This document shows positions 42,854 to 51,481 of a stretch of DNA of 64,000 nucleotides, piece after piece; position 1 is the stretch's first letter, and each line of letters begins with the position of its first letter. The stretch lies in assembly GCF_001592755.1 (NCBI RefSeq), contig NZ_LUKF01000001.1:410029-474028 (forward strand), in the 5' to 3' direction. The position numbers were made by a program, and so were the translations under genes. The DNA comes from Bdellovibrio bacteriovorus. Lineage in GTDB: Bacteria; Bdellovibrionota; Bdellovibrionia; Bdellovibrionales; Bdellovibrionaceae. The notes under the pieces were generated by a model. That model was not told the origin of the DNA. It searched no databases and was given only the letters and a program-made list of their open reading frames with translations.

Positions 42854-43578
42854 TTCAATCTCCTTCCCATCGCAAATATCCAAATTAGTCCGCTTAAAAA
42901 GATTAAACACGACATTAAGATAAGTTTTCCGTGCTCTTTGAATCCAAATTGCATGATCACAAAGAAAAGAAGCGCGACATAAAGAGCGGTGACAATTATC
43001 GCCTGCATCTTCAGTTGCTGACTCACCTGTCCAGACCTACGTCGAAAATCTTCGTGCATTTTTAATTCTCGTCGAAGCGCCCTTACTTGATCGATGCAAC
43101 GACTTTGCGAACGATCAATTTCTAAAATCTCATCCCGGAAATCCTGTAGCAGAGCGGATTTCATGGCGATGACATTTTCCGACATCGCCAACGATTGATA
43201 CAGCTCCATCAGTTGATGGCGCATCCAACCTGATTGATTTTCGATGGCTGCATACAACGATGAGCGGAAAGATTTTCCCGTTTGCAGACCCAAAATCACC
43301 GCATCCAACAGTGGAATCAGTGCGCTTCGCATTCGTTTCATCAGGAAAAAACGCAAAATTCGCGGAAAAAACTTTAAAGTTATCAAAAGAATGCCGATGA
43401 AAAGCCACAGTGAAGGTGCGGTTGGCATGTTCGCGGTGAAAAAGCAGATCACAACAAGGTTCAAGATCGAAAGATTTCGAACAAGTCGTTGAGAGAAAGC
43501 GAATTCACGCGCCATCGATGAAAGAATTCGATGAACGAGCACATGTCCGATCAGCGAAATCATAAAAATGATGAGCAA
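42841..43578 (-). CDS. TadB-like inner-membrane protein (T2SF family)
   Basis: 245 residues with an N-terminal membrane segment, a second near 35-75, a central cytoplasmic helical domain (LIPLLDAVILGLQTGKSFRSSLYAA) of the type II secretion F family, and two C-terminal spans (about 190-240). The start is TTG at 43578, supported by GGAGGTG five bases upstream; an ATG 15 bases inside is the alternative. It is the first of a two-gene unit with the TadC-like gene. An orphan pair like this may serve another Tad locus on the chromosome. Confidence 0.72.
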   Translation of the reverse strand: MLIIFMISLIGHVLVHRILSSMAREFAFSQRLVRNLSILNLVVICFFTANMPTAPSLWLFIGILLITLKFFPRILRFFLMKRMRSALIPLLDAVILGLQTGKSFRSSLYAAIENQSGWMRHQLMELYQSLAMSENVIAMKSALLQDFRDEILEIDRSQSRCIDQVRALRRELKMHEDFRRRSGQVSQQLKMQAIIVTALYVALLFFVIMQFGFKEHGKLILMSCLIFLSGLIWIFAMGRRLKWKV

Positions 43579-43725
43579 AGGGCACCTCCACCGGATCTTG
43601 ATGTTCGCAAAAAATATGCAAGGTAAATTTTTTGTTGACGAGGCTGGTCTAATTGTTGAAGACTTAAGTTAAGAAAAGTTTTTATGTTAGAAACAACAAC
43701 AACGTTTGCATCCTAGGAGGAGCAC

Positions 43726-43836
43726 ATGGCAAAGAAAGCAGCAAAAAAAGCTACAAAAAAAGCAGCTAAAAAAACTACTAAGAAAGCCGCTAAGAAAACT
43801 ACAAAGAAAGCTACTAAAAAAGCTTCTAAGAAGTAA
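43726..43836 (+). CDS. Lys/Ala-repeat mini-histone H1-like protein, 36 residues
   Basis: The 36-residue product is MAKK followed by AAKK, ATKK, TTKK and ASKK repeats, with almost nothing but Lys, Ala and Thr. This resembles the DNA-binding tails of histone H1-like bacterial proteins (HctB/AlgP type), but without their other parts. TAGGAGG lies 5 bases before the ATG and a strong terminator follows the stop by about 30 bases, so it is a genuine monocistronic gene. Nucleoid or RNA binding is inferred from composition. It would be missed by most length cutoffs. Confidence 0.82.
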   Translation: MAKKAAKKATKKAAKKTTKKAAKKTTKKATKKASKK

Positions 43837-43867
43837 TTCTTACGGAACTAGTTTAGTTCTTAACGGA

Positions 43868-43896
43868 AACCCCAGAGGAAACTCTGGGGTTTTTTT
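43868..43896 (+). terminator. Intrinsic terminator of the Lys/Ala-repeat gene
   Basis: 10-bp perfect stem AACCCCAGAG/CTCTGGGGTT with a GAAA loop and a run of T residues. Confidence 0.92.
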
Positions 43897-43962
43897 ATGC
43901 CCTGAAACCCGCTCTGGACGCGCATTTCCGGTCGACGGATATTTTCTATAAACTCCGCAAAT

Positions 43963-43997
43963 AAAAAATCCCGAAAGCTTTCACCTTCAGGATTTTT
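43963..43997 (-). terminator. Terminator of the outer-membrane protein gene
   Basis: A stem formed by AAAATCC/GGATTTT with a further partly paired inner segment (one mismatch), flanked by A-run and T-run, so it can act on either strand. It lies 37 bases past the stop of the minus-strand Mla-locus gene. Confidence 0.65.
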
Positions 43998-44033
43998 CTA
44001 AGAAACACATTTTAAATTTTCAAATTTCGCGGA

Positions 44034-44867
44034 CTAGAAATAGTAGATGGCGCCAACTGAACCGTTCGGCAAAATCATTGAACGTTTTACTTCCCACATA
44101 CCGGTCAACTCACCAAAGAAAGACAATCCGGCGAACTCTCCGTTTAACTGATTGTATTGAAGACCTGCTGACGCATTAACAAAATCCGTGCCAAAACGAC
44201 CGGTTTTTTTCTCGCTTTCGGTCAAAACACGGTCCAGGATGTCAGAGTTTTCGTAGTCGCTGGATCTTCCGCGCGAGTTGTACCAGCGCGAATAGCCCAC
44301 TGTTGTGTAAGGCGCCAAGAAATCTCCATCAAAAGCATGTTTCCACGCTACTTGAAAGGTGTTGTAACCAGGTCCTGTGCCAAATCCCGCAACAACTCCA
44401 TCTGCTTCTTCAAAATTAAGTTCCATGTTGAAGCCGGCAACTCCTAATGTGCCGCCGATAGCAACTCCTGCCCCCACTTTTCTTTCCGCACGCATCTTTA
44501 ACGTCGTGTCGTAAGAATAACCGTTTGAGCCTGAGTAATAAGTGTTCGCGGCTCCTGGAATTGAATGGATCACGTCACTTGAAGTGGATCTTTGCGGGAC
44601 TGAGTGCATCGTCGGCGCTGTTGCGACGGGCGCTTCTTCCTCTTCCACATTTCCCTGTTCGATCACCAAAGCCCCTTGTTGCGGGCGTTCTTCGAAGGCA
44701 TTGGATTGATGTTGCATGCGAATGTCGCGCGCATATTCCGCTTCGATAGATTTTGATTTGGATTTAATAGTTGCGGCATCAGAGCCTAGATTCAACGGCG
44801 CCGCATGGGCCTGAACAAAGCTCAAGAAAAGGAGTGCTCCCAAGGAACACACTGAAACTTTTAACAT
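44034..44867 (-). CDS. Predicted outer-membrane/secreted protein at the end of the Mla locus
   Basis: 277 residues with a signal peptide (about 1-23, ending AHA), a variable acidic stretch (about 30-95), and then beta-strand-rich sequence (YSYDTTLKMRAERKVGAGVAI, GVAGFNMELNFEE) ending in aromatic-rich IYYF, which suits an outer-membrane barrel or lipid-associated protein. I do not recognise a family. A perfect AAGGAGGT site is before the ATG. It follows the MCE gene by 21 bases, in the place where an outer-membrane partner of a lipid transport system might sit (inference). Confidence 0.72.
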   Translation of the reverse strand: MLKVSVCSLGALLFLSFVQAHAAPLNLGSDAATIKSKSKSIEAEYARDIRMQHQSNAFEERPQQGALVIEQGNVEEEEAPVATAPTMHSVPQRSTSSDVIHSIPGAANTYYSGSNGYSYDTTLKMRAERKVGAGVAIGGTLGVAGFNMELNFEEADGVVAGFGTGPGYNTFQVAWKHAFDGDFLAPYTTVGYSRWYNSRGRSSDYENSDILDRVLTESEKKTGRFGTDFVNASAGLQYNQLNGEFAGLSFFGELTGMWEVKRSMILPNGSVGAIYYF

Positions 44868-44888
44868 AGGACCTCCTTATTGGGAGAT

Positions 44889-45665
44889 CTAAAAAATACG
44901 GGCTCTTACGCCTTCTTCCTGAAAGAACTTTTTAATCGCGGGACCATCTAATGGTTCCAATCTAAAAAGGAGCTTATGAACAAGGTCATAAGTTTCTTCC
45001 GCTTTCTTAGATCTCATATTGTGAGTAAAATATGCCATGTCATCGCTGATTTTGACCGCGTTATCAAGCAATCTTGCCACATCTTGATTCTTGGTGGTTT
45101 TATCCAAAAGAACCAGCGTTTTGTTGAAGTTTGTCGTCAGTCTATCCAACTGCTGAATCATATTGCTGACCGAACCTTCATTTTTTTCTACAAGATCAAT
45201 TAACTTTCCCGCTAAACCATAGCTTTGCGAGATCAACTGATCGATACGCGGAGGATCTTCTCCACGAACATAGTCACCCGAAGAAAATTCAGCCGCTTCA
45301 CCACTTCCCGGAGAGATTTCTAAAAATTTTTCCCCGATCACACCTGCAAGGTTGATGAAAAACTTGGAATCTTTACGGACGCTAGTCCAGGCTTTTTTAT
45401 CCACGGTGATCGTCAAACGCAGTTTCACTTCTTCACCGTTCGCCATTTTATAAGAAGGGTCGAAGTGGATTGATTTTACCTTGCCCACTTTAATACCCAT
45501 CACGCGGACCGGAGATCCTTCTTCGATTCCGCCAGCATAGTTGTACATGACATTGAGTTCTTTAGCGTTTGAGAAAGGAGAAATGAAACCCATAAAGTAA
45601 GCGAACACCACAATGAGCGCTACAGAGACAAGAGCCAGCAAACCTACCTTGGTTTCAACCTTCAT
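44889..45665 (-). CDS. mlaD: MCE-domain protein, MlaD-type
   Basis: The periplasmic lipid-binding component of an Mla-type ABC transport system. An N-terminal membrane anchor (about 7-27) is followed by the MCE domain (about 35-115) with NYAGGIEEGSPVRVMGIKVGKVKSI. The rest (about 130-258) is helical, probably coiled-coil. It is last but one in the minus-strand locus with two permeases and two ATPases. Single-MCE form, 258 residues, slightly longer than E. coli MlaD. Confidence 0.9.
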   Translation of the reverse strand: MKVETKVGLLALVSVALIVVFAYFMGFISPFSNAKELNVMYNYAGGIEEGSPVRVMGIKVGKVKSIHFDPSYKMANGEEVKLRLTITVDKKAWTSVRKDSKFFINLAGVIGEKFLEISPGSGEAAEFSSGDYVRGEDPPRIDQLISQSYGLAGKLIDLVEKNEGSVSNMIQQLDRLTTNFNKTLVLLDKTTKNQDVARLLDNAVKISDDMAYFTHNMRSKKAEETYDLVHKLLFRLEPLDGPAIKKFFQEEGVRARIF

Positions 45666-45673
45666 ACGTTCTC

Positions 45674-46393
45674 CTAATAAAGATAACTAAAAGTATAGGA
45701 TAAAATAAAATCAATCACAATAATTGCGATCGAAGCCACGACCACGGTGTTCGTCGTCGCTCGCCCGACACCTTCGGCACCTTGTTGACACCGGAACCCG
45801 AAGTAACAAGCTACAATTGGAATCACTCCACCGAAGCAAGCACCTTTTATGGCGGCAAAAACCAAATCCTGAAATTGCACGAAGCGATCCATCGAAGCTA
45901 GAAACATGGAAGGTGTGTAGCCTAAGTATTGCTGGCTGACGATGATAGCAGAAAAAATGCACGTCATATTCGCGATGATCGTCAACATCATACAACCCAG
46001 CACGCACGCCAGAAATCTCGGTACAACAAGATAGTTCACGGGATCAATACCCAGCATTTTAAATGCATCCACCTGCTCAGTGATTTGCATTGAACCTACT
46101 TCCGAGGCGTAACCCGCACCCACTCGCGATGTCAGAAGAAGCGCGGTAAGGATAGCTCCCAGTTCACGCAGAATAAGCAGTGCTGCGAAGCCTGGCACCA
46201 TCGAGTCATTTTGGATAACTAGCTTCATGTGGAATGATGATTCCAAAATAGTTACGATGGCGGCAAAAGAAACGCAAAAAAGAATGATGATCAAACTTTT
46301 GTTCGCTACGAAATAAAGCTGTTGAAAGAACTCTTTTCTGCGGAAAGGAGGACTAAAAACACCTGTCATGGTTTCGGCGATTAAAGTAATCAT
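45674..46393 (-). CDS. mlaE: MlaE-family permease, second copy
   Basis: Inner-membrane permease of an Mla-type transporter (about 239 residues, five to six spans). The ELGAILTALLLTSRVGAGYASEVGSM segment and the AFKMLGIDPVNYLVVPRFLA motif are family-typical. I start it at ATG 46393, which gives the ATGA overlap with the preceding permease; a longer frame to 46468 reads through the end of that gene. It differs from the first permease in most loop positions. Confidence 0.9.
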   Translation of the reverse strand: MITLIAETMTGVFSPPFRRKEFFQQLYFVANKSLIIILFCVSFAAIVTILESSFHMKLVIQNDSMVPGFAALLILRELGAILTALLLTSRVGAGYASEVGSMQITEQVDAFKMLGIDPVNYLVVPRFLACVLGCMMLTIIANMTCIFSAIIVSQQYLGYTPSMFLASMDRFVQFQDLVFAAIKGACFGGVIPIVACYFGFRCQQGAEGVGRATTNTVVVASIAIIVIDFILSYTFSYLY

Positions 46394-47169
46394 GAGCGAT
46401 ATCCTCGAACCATTTGCAAGATCACTTCGCCTAAAAAGCTTGTCATCCAATCCACAACGACGATGCAAATCATGGTGCTAACGGATGTTGCGACCACCGC
46501 GCGACCCACACCTTTGGCTCCGCCCGCAGTAGTGAACCCCTTGAAAGTACAGATGGTTGCTAAAACAAGGGCAAAGGCGCCGCACTTAATCACACCACTT
46601 AAAATAGAAACCGGACTGACGATCATGGGAACATGACGAAGATATTCTTCAAAGTTCACACCAGCAAACGCGTAACCCATCAACATTCCACCGAACACGG
46701 ACATAATAAGACCGCCGCCCAGCAGGAAGAAACTGGAGATGATGATCCCTAAAAATCTGGGTGCGATGATTTCTTGCATGGGATCAGCGCCCAAACAGCG
46801 AACCGCATCGATTTGTTCGGTAACACGCATGGTTCCTAACTCTGCGGAAGTAAAGGCTCCCACTTTTCCGCTCAACATAAAGGCGATAAGTAACGGCCCG
46901 ACTTCACGGAATGTTCCACTGGTTGCAAGTCCACCCAGATATCCTAAAGCGCCGAACTCTTTCATCTGCAAGGCAAACTGGACAGTCATAATTGCGCCGA
47001 CGAAAAATCCCGCCATCGCTGTTGTGAAAAAACTTTCGGCCGTGACTTTCCATATTTGTTCGAAAACTTCATGGGTTTTAATCTTTTTATAAAAAAGAGA
47101 TCTGAGAATTTTCTGTAGGAAAAGAAGGGCTCCCCCGACTTCATCCAAAATAGAAATGAAGACCGTCAT
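46390..47169 (-). CDS. mlaE: MlaE-family permease, first copy
   Basis: 259 residues, MlaE/YrbE family. EVGPLLIAFMLSGKVGAFTSAELGTMRVTEQIDAVRCLGADP and YLRHVPMIVSPVSILSGVIKCGAFAL are recognisable. The ATGA overlap with the ATPase gene upstream and with the second permease downstream indicates a coupled unit. Two non-identical permeases in tandem suggest a heterodimer. Confidence 0.9.
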   Translation of the reverse strand: MTVFISILDEVGGALLFLQKILRSLFYKKIKTHEVFEQIWKVTAESFFTTAMAGFFVGAIMTVQFALQMKEFGALGYLGGLATSGTFREVGPLLIAFMLSGKVGAFTSAELGTMRVTEQIDAVRCLGADPMQEIIAPRFLGIIISSFFLLGGGLIMSVFGGMLMGYAFAGVNFEEYLRHVPMIVSPVSILSGVIKCGAFALVLATICTFKGFTTAGGAKGVGRAVVATSVSTMICIVVVDWMTSFLGEVILQMVRGYRS

Positions 47170-47897
47170 GCGCTTAAAACCTCAGACAAGAAATCTTTGA
47201 CGAGGGGGATTTCGGATTTTTTTAGTTCATCCGGCGTTCCTTGCGCAACAATCTGCCCTTTATCTAAAACCACAATACGGTCGGCGATGGAAAGCGCACA
47301 ATTCATATCGTGACTGACCACTAAGGACGTTGTTTTTAAAGTTCGGGAAAGATCCAAGATCAGTTGGTTCACGGCCGTTGTCGTTACCGGATCTAGTCCC
47401 GTGGTAGGTTCGTCAAAAAGAAGAATGCGCGGCTCTAAAGCGACGGTGCGAGCGAGGCTCACGCGTTTTTGCATTCCATAAGAAATTTGCGCTGGAGTTT
47501 TTTGTTCGATTCCCTGCAAGTTTACAAGACGTAAAGCCTTCGTTACTTTTTCCTGTATCGTCGCTTCATCAAAGTTGTAGTGGCGACGAAGCCCGAAGGC
47601 CACGTTCTCGAAGACAGTCAACGAATCAAAAAGAGCAGGATGTTGAAAAACCATGCCGCATTTTTTGCGAATCGGCAGATATTGTTCCTCAGTGAATTTA
47701 GAAACCTCTTGATCGTCGATCCAGATTTCACCTTCGTCGGGAGTTAAAAGACCTACGAGATTTTTCAATAGAACTGATTTTCCTGTCCCGGATGTCCCCA
47801 GAATGAAGATGATCTCGCCCTCGCGGATTTTCAAGCTTAATCCGTTGAGCACCGTTCTTGTTCCAAATCTCTTAACGAGGTTCTTAAATTCGATCAC
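47166..47897 (-). CDS. mlaF: MlaF-family ABC ATPase, first copy
   Basis: The ATPase of the Mla-type transporter. Walker A GTSGTGKS (34-41), Q-loop HPALFDS, signature SYGMQKR (in place of the common SGGMQKR), Walker B LLFDEPTTGLDP, switch His in VVSHDM. 243 residues. The start is GTG at 47897. It overlaps the first permease by ATGA. Confidence 0.92.
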   Translation of the reverse strand: MIEFKNLVKRFGTRTVLNGLSLKIREGEIIFILGTSGTGKSVLLKNLVGLLTPDEGEIWIDDQEVSKFTEEQYLPIRKKCGMVFQHPALFDSLTVFENVAFGLRRHYNFDEATIQEKVTKALRLVNLQGIEQKTPAQISYGMQKRVSLARTVALEPRILLFDEPTTGLDPVTTTAVNQLILDLSRTLKTTSLVVSHDMNCALSIADRIVVLDKGQIVAQGTPDELKKSEIPLVKDFLSEVLSA

Positions 47898-47940
47898 AAC
47901 TCAATGTTAGTTGTCGGAAACTTAGCGGGTCAACCTGCAT

Positions 47941-48336
47941 TTAGTATTGGGGCTTTTGCGGAGGAACTTTTAAGTAGAGTCCAGCTATCACTGCGGCTCC
48001 CACTAAGTACATAACTATGAACACCCATGGTTCAAAATCCTGAAACAGAATTTTTGAAATCCATTCCGCGATAAATCCAGAAGGATAAGACACTTCAGCG
48101 CCGGTTCCCTGTCTTAAATGCTCTTCCCACACAGTCAATGGGCACGCAATTCCAAAAACAGATTCGATAACGACGATTCCTATCATCGCAAGATGCAAGC
48201 GACGAAGCCACAGATTGCGAACCCAACGCCAATCAAGCCATCCACCTATAAGAATGAGCGGAATAGGCACAAGCACTCCTAGAACATAAAGAAAATGGCA
48301 ATAAAGAACGAAGTCGGCACTGTATTCTTGAATCAT
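47941..48336 (-). CDS. DUF2784 membrane protein
   Basis: 131 residues with four hydrophobic helices and a conserved N-terminal FLYVLGVLVPIPLILIGGWLDW pattern typical of DUF2784. The GIACPLTVWEEHLRQ segment also fits. Function unknown in the family. It is inserted between the two Mla ATPase genes, which may be incidental. Confidence 0.82.
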   Translation of the reverse strand: MIQEYSADFVLYCHFLYVLGVLVPIPLILIGGWLDWRWVRNLWLRRLHLAMIGIVVIESVFGIACPLTVWEEHLRQGTGAEVSYPSGFIAEWISKILFQDFEPWVFIVMYLVGAAVIAGLYLKVPPQKPQY

Positions 48337-48409
48337 GATTTTAGAATACGCACTCGTACGAAACGCAAAAGATCCAGTGAATGAATACAGATTGTTACGA
48401 AAAAGAAAA

Positions 48410-49165
48410 TCAGTTCATCGCTGTCAAAGGCCCGTCCAGCAAGCCTCTGACAAATTGATGCACACGTGGATCTGAATGCTTCTGTGTTTCTTCAGGCGTT
48501 CCCGTAATGATGAGCTCCTGATCAACAACGACTCCGATTCGATCGGCCATTTGATAAGCGCGATTCATGTCGTTTGTAATTGCAACGACTGTCGAGTTTT
48601 TTTCTTTTTTCAGTTTTAGAATCAGTTCGATGATTTTTTTTGACGTGATGGGATCCAGCCCCGCCGTTGGGTCATCATAGAAAATGATCTCGGGGTCTAG
48701 AGCGAGCGCTCTAGCAATTCCGAGGCGTTTTTGCATCCCGCCGCTGATTTCGTCGGGGTACAAATCACGCGCGTGAGGAATCCCCACGGCATCCAAGAAA
48801 TACTCTGCTTTCTTTGTAATTTCCCAATCCGTCAGTTTCGTTGTTTCGCGCAAAGGAAAGCAGATGTTTTCAACACAAGTCAGGGAGTCAAAAAGAGCAT
48901 TCTTTTGAAACAAGATTCCCATGCGCTTCAGCAGCGGGAGCTTTTCTTTGTTGCTTAGCGTTAACCAGTCCTTTTGTTCAATAAAAACTTTGCCATTCTG
49001 AGGGGTTACAAGTCCTGACATGGTTTTTAATAAGGTGGTCTTCCCCTGCCCGCTGGGACCCACAATGACGAAGCACTCACCGATTGCGATATCAAGACTG
49101 ACACTTTTTAGCACCACGTGATTGTCGAACGCGACCTTGATGTCTTGCAGGCGGATCATACTCAT
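48410..49165 (-). CDS. mlaF: MlaF-family ABC ATPase, second copy
   Basis: 251 residues with Walker A GPSGQGKTT (36-44), signature SGGMQKR, Walker B IFYDDPTAGLDP (Asp/Asp rather than Asp/Glu at the catalytic pair), and a switch region VAITNDMNRAYQ in which the usual His is Asn (TND instead of SHD). These substitutions could make this the non-hydrolysing half of a heterodimer. It is the first gene of the minus-strand locus. Confidence 0.88.
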   Translation of the reverse strand: MSMIRLQDIKVAFDNHVVLKSVSLDIAIGECFVIVGPSGQGKTTLLKTMSGLVTPQNGKVFIEQKDWLTLSNKEKLPLLKRMGILFQKNALFDSLTCVENICFPLRETTKLTDWEITKKAEYFLDAVGIPHARDLYPDEISGGMQKRLGIARALALDPEIIFYDDPTAGLDPITSKKIIELILKLKKEKNSTVVAITNDMNRAYQMADRIGVVVDQELIITGTPEETQKHSDPRVHQFVRGLLDGPLTAMN

Positions 49166-49301
49166 GCTTCGTCCAGTTCTTCTGCCGACGCCTCTGCGCC
49201 GAGCGGTAAGTGTTGTCTCTAAATACGATTTGATATTGAATGTGTGATCGAACGCAAGTTTAAATTTTTTCCATTCGTTTTGAAGCCTTAAGGAGATTTA
49301 C

Positions 49302-50246
49302 ATGGCTCACAAAAGAAATAAAATTGCCGTTATCGGCGCGGGTTTCGTTGGTTCAACTACTGCTCACTGGGCAGCACAAAAAGAACTTGGCGATGTTGTT
49401 ATCTTGGACATCAATGAAGGTGCAGCCATCGGTAAAGCTTTGGATCTAGCTCAAGCAGGTCCTATCGAAATGTTCGATACTAAAATCAAAGGCACAAACA
49501 AGTACGAAGATATCGCAGACTCTGACGTTGTTATCATCACTGCAGGTATGCCACGTAAACCAGGCATGAGCCGCGATGAGCTTGTTGGTATCAACGCGAA
49601 AATCGTAAAAGATGTTTGTGAAGGCGTAAAAAAATACGCTCCAAATTCTTTCGTGATCGTAGTTTGTAACCCAATGGACGTTATGGCCGTTTACGCAAAA
49701 CAAATCTTGGGCTTCCCTCGTGAGCGCGTTATCGGAATGGGCGGTTGCTTGGATTCAGCTCGCTTCCGCGAATTCATCGCTGAAGAGTTGAACGTGTCTG
49801 TTAAAGACGTCAACGGTATCGTTATCGGTAACCACGGTGATGCGATGATGCCTCTAGTTCGTCACGCTTCAGTTTCTGGTATTCCTCTGACAGAGCTTCT
49901 TCCTGCTGACAAAATCGCAGCCATCGTAGCTCGTACGAAACAAGCGGGTGCTGAAATCGGCGGCCACTTGAAAACAGGTTCTGCATACTACGCTCCTTCA
50001 CGTGGTGCGATCGAAATGGCTGAAGCTATCTTGAAAGACCAAAAACGCGTTCTTCCAGTGGCTGTTGAGTTGACTGGTGAGTTCGGTGTGAACGAAGGTT
50101 TGATGGTTGGTGTTCTTGCTACTATCGGTGGCAAAGGTATCGAAAAAGTTCACAAGTTCGAAATGAACCCAGCGGAACAAGAAGAATTCAAAAAGTCAGT
50201 AGACGCCGTTCGCGCGCTTGTGTCTGCTCTTAAAAACGTACAGTAA
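49302..50246 (+). CDS. mdh: Malate dehydrogenase (LDH-like type)
   Basis: Interconverts malate and oxaloacetate with NAD in the TCA cycle. VIGAGFVGSTTA (10-21) is the nucleotide motif, GMPRKPGMSRDEL the substrate loop with Arg residues, and IGNHGDAMMPL carries the catalytic His. 314 residues is normal for the LDH-like malate dehydrogenase group. Strong codon bias. AAGGAGA lies 9 bases before the ATG; a terminator separates it from sucC. Confidence 0.95.
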   Translation: MAHKRNKIAVIGAGFVGSTTAHWAAQKELGDVVILDINEGAAIGKALDLAQAGPIEMFDTKIKGTNKYEDIADSDVVIITAGMPRKPGMSRDELVGINAKIVKDVCEGVKKYAPNSFVIVVCNPMDVMAVYAKQILGFPRERVIGMGGCLDSARFREFIAEELNVSVKDVNGIVIGNHGDAMMPLVRHASVSGIPLTELLPADKIAAIVARTKQAGAEIGGHLKTGSAYYAPSRGAIEMAEAILKDQKRVLPVAVELTGEFGVNEGLMVGVLATIGGKGIEKVHKFEMNPAEQEEFKKSVDAVRALVSALKNVQ

Positions 50247-50266
50247 TCGGGCTTCAGCCCAAGATT

Positions 50267-50291
50267 AAAGGCCTCCAAAAGAGGCCTTTTC
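50267..50291 (+). terminator. Intrinsic terminator after mdh
   Basis: 9-bp stem AAAGGCCTC/GAGGCCTTT with a 5-base loop and trailing T residues, 21 bases after the mdh stop. Confidence 0.88.
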
Positions 50292-50312
50292 TGAATTAGA
50301 ATTGGAGATAAA

Positions 50313-51476
50313 ATGAATATTCATGAGTATCAGGCCAAAGAGATTCTCAGAAAATTTGGCGTAGCGACGTTAAAAGGTAAAGTCGCGCACTCACCTGAAG
50401 AGGCAGTGGCTGCTGCAAAAGAAATCGGTGGAAATATTTGGGTTGTAAAAGCTCAGATTCACGCTGGTGGCCGCGGTAAAGGCGGCGGTGTTAAGATTGC
50501 TAAGACTTTGCAAGAAGTTGAAGATCTAACTAAAAAAATGATCGGCATGACTTTGGTGACTCACCAAACAGGTCCTGAAGGTAAAGTAGTTCAAAAAGTT
50601 TTCATCGAGCAAGGTTGCAACATCGCTAAAGAATACTACGTTGCATGCTTGATCGACCGTGCTACAGGAAGAGCTGCAATGATGGCTTCTTCTGAAGGTG
50701 GTATGGATATCGAGGAAGTTGCTGAACACAATCCAAACGCGATCAAAAAAGTCGACATCGACCCTACTGTAGGTTTGATGCCTTTCCAAGCTCGCCAGTT
50801 GGCTTTCCAAATTGGTATGTCTCCAGAGATCGTAAATAAAGCGGTTAAGTTCTTCCAAGGTCTTTACAACGCATTCATCACAACAGATTGTTCGATCGCA
50901 GAGATCAATCCGCTTGTTGTGACTAAAGAAGGCGAAGTTCTTTGCTTGGATGCGAAAATGAACTTCGATTCCAACGCTCTTTTCAGACACCAAGACATCG
51001 TCGAACTTCGTGACCTGAACGAAGAAGAACCTTCTGAAATTGAAGCTTCTAAGTACGATCTTGCGTTCATCAAGCTTGATGGAAACATCGGTTGCTTGGT
51101 TAACGGTGCGGGTCTTGCGATGGCAACTCTAGACATCATCAAACTTCACGGAGCTTCTCCGGCGAACTTCTTGGATGTTGGCGGCGGCGCCAATAAAGAA
51201 AAAGTAACTGCGGCTTTCAAAATCATCCTTAAAGATCCAAACGTAAAAGGGATCTTGGTGAACATCTTCGGTGGTATCATGAAATGTGACATCATCGCGG
51301 AAGGTGTGATCGCGGCTTCTAAAGAGTTGGGCTTGAAAGTTCCTCTTGTGTGCCGTCTTGAAGGTACAAACGTAGAACTTGGTAAAAAAATGTTGAGAGA
51401 AAGCGGATTGAACATCACTCCTGCTGACGACCTCACAGATGCAGCTAAAAAGATCGTTGCTGCGGTAAAAGGATAA
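50313..51476 (+). CDS. sucC: Succinyl-CoA synthetase beta subunit
   Basis: ATP-grasp subunit of succinate-CoA ligase. [17 protein letters not shown] is the family start; [17 protein letters not shown] and [13 protein letters not shown] are conserved. 387 residues is standard. It precedes sucD by 5 bases. Strong codon bias. Confidence 0.96.
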   Translation: MNIHEYQAKEILRKFGVATLKGKVAHSPEEAVAAAKEIGGNIWVVKAQIHAGGRGKGGGVKIAKTLQEVEDLTKKMIGMTLVTHQTGPEGKVVQKVFIEQGCNIAKEYYVACLIDRATGRAAMMASSEGGMDIEEVAEHNPNAIKKVDIDPTVGLMPFQARQLAFQIGMSPEIVNKAVKFFQGLYNAFITTDCSIAEINPLVVTKEGEVLCLDAKMNFDSNALFRHQDIVELRDLNEEEPSEIEASKYDLAFIKLDGNIGCLVNGAGLAMATLDIIKLHGASPANFLDVGGGANKEKVTAAFKIILKDPNVKGILVNIFGGIMKCDIIAEGVIAASKELGLKVPLVCRLEGTNVELGKKMLRESGLNITPADDLTDAAKKIVAAVKG

Positions 51477-51481
51477 TCGAC

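Noticed and set aside
43706-43951. Lys/Arg/Leu-rich 81-residue frame overlapping the mini-histone gene
   Set aside because: It is a different frame of the same repeats, runs through the terminator, and its start lacks a ribosome site; the 36-residue frame has one.
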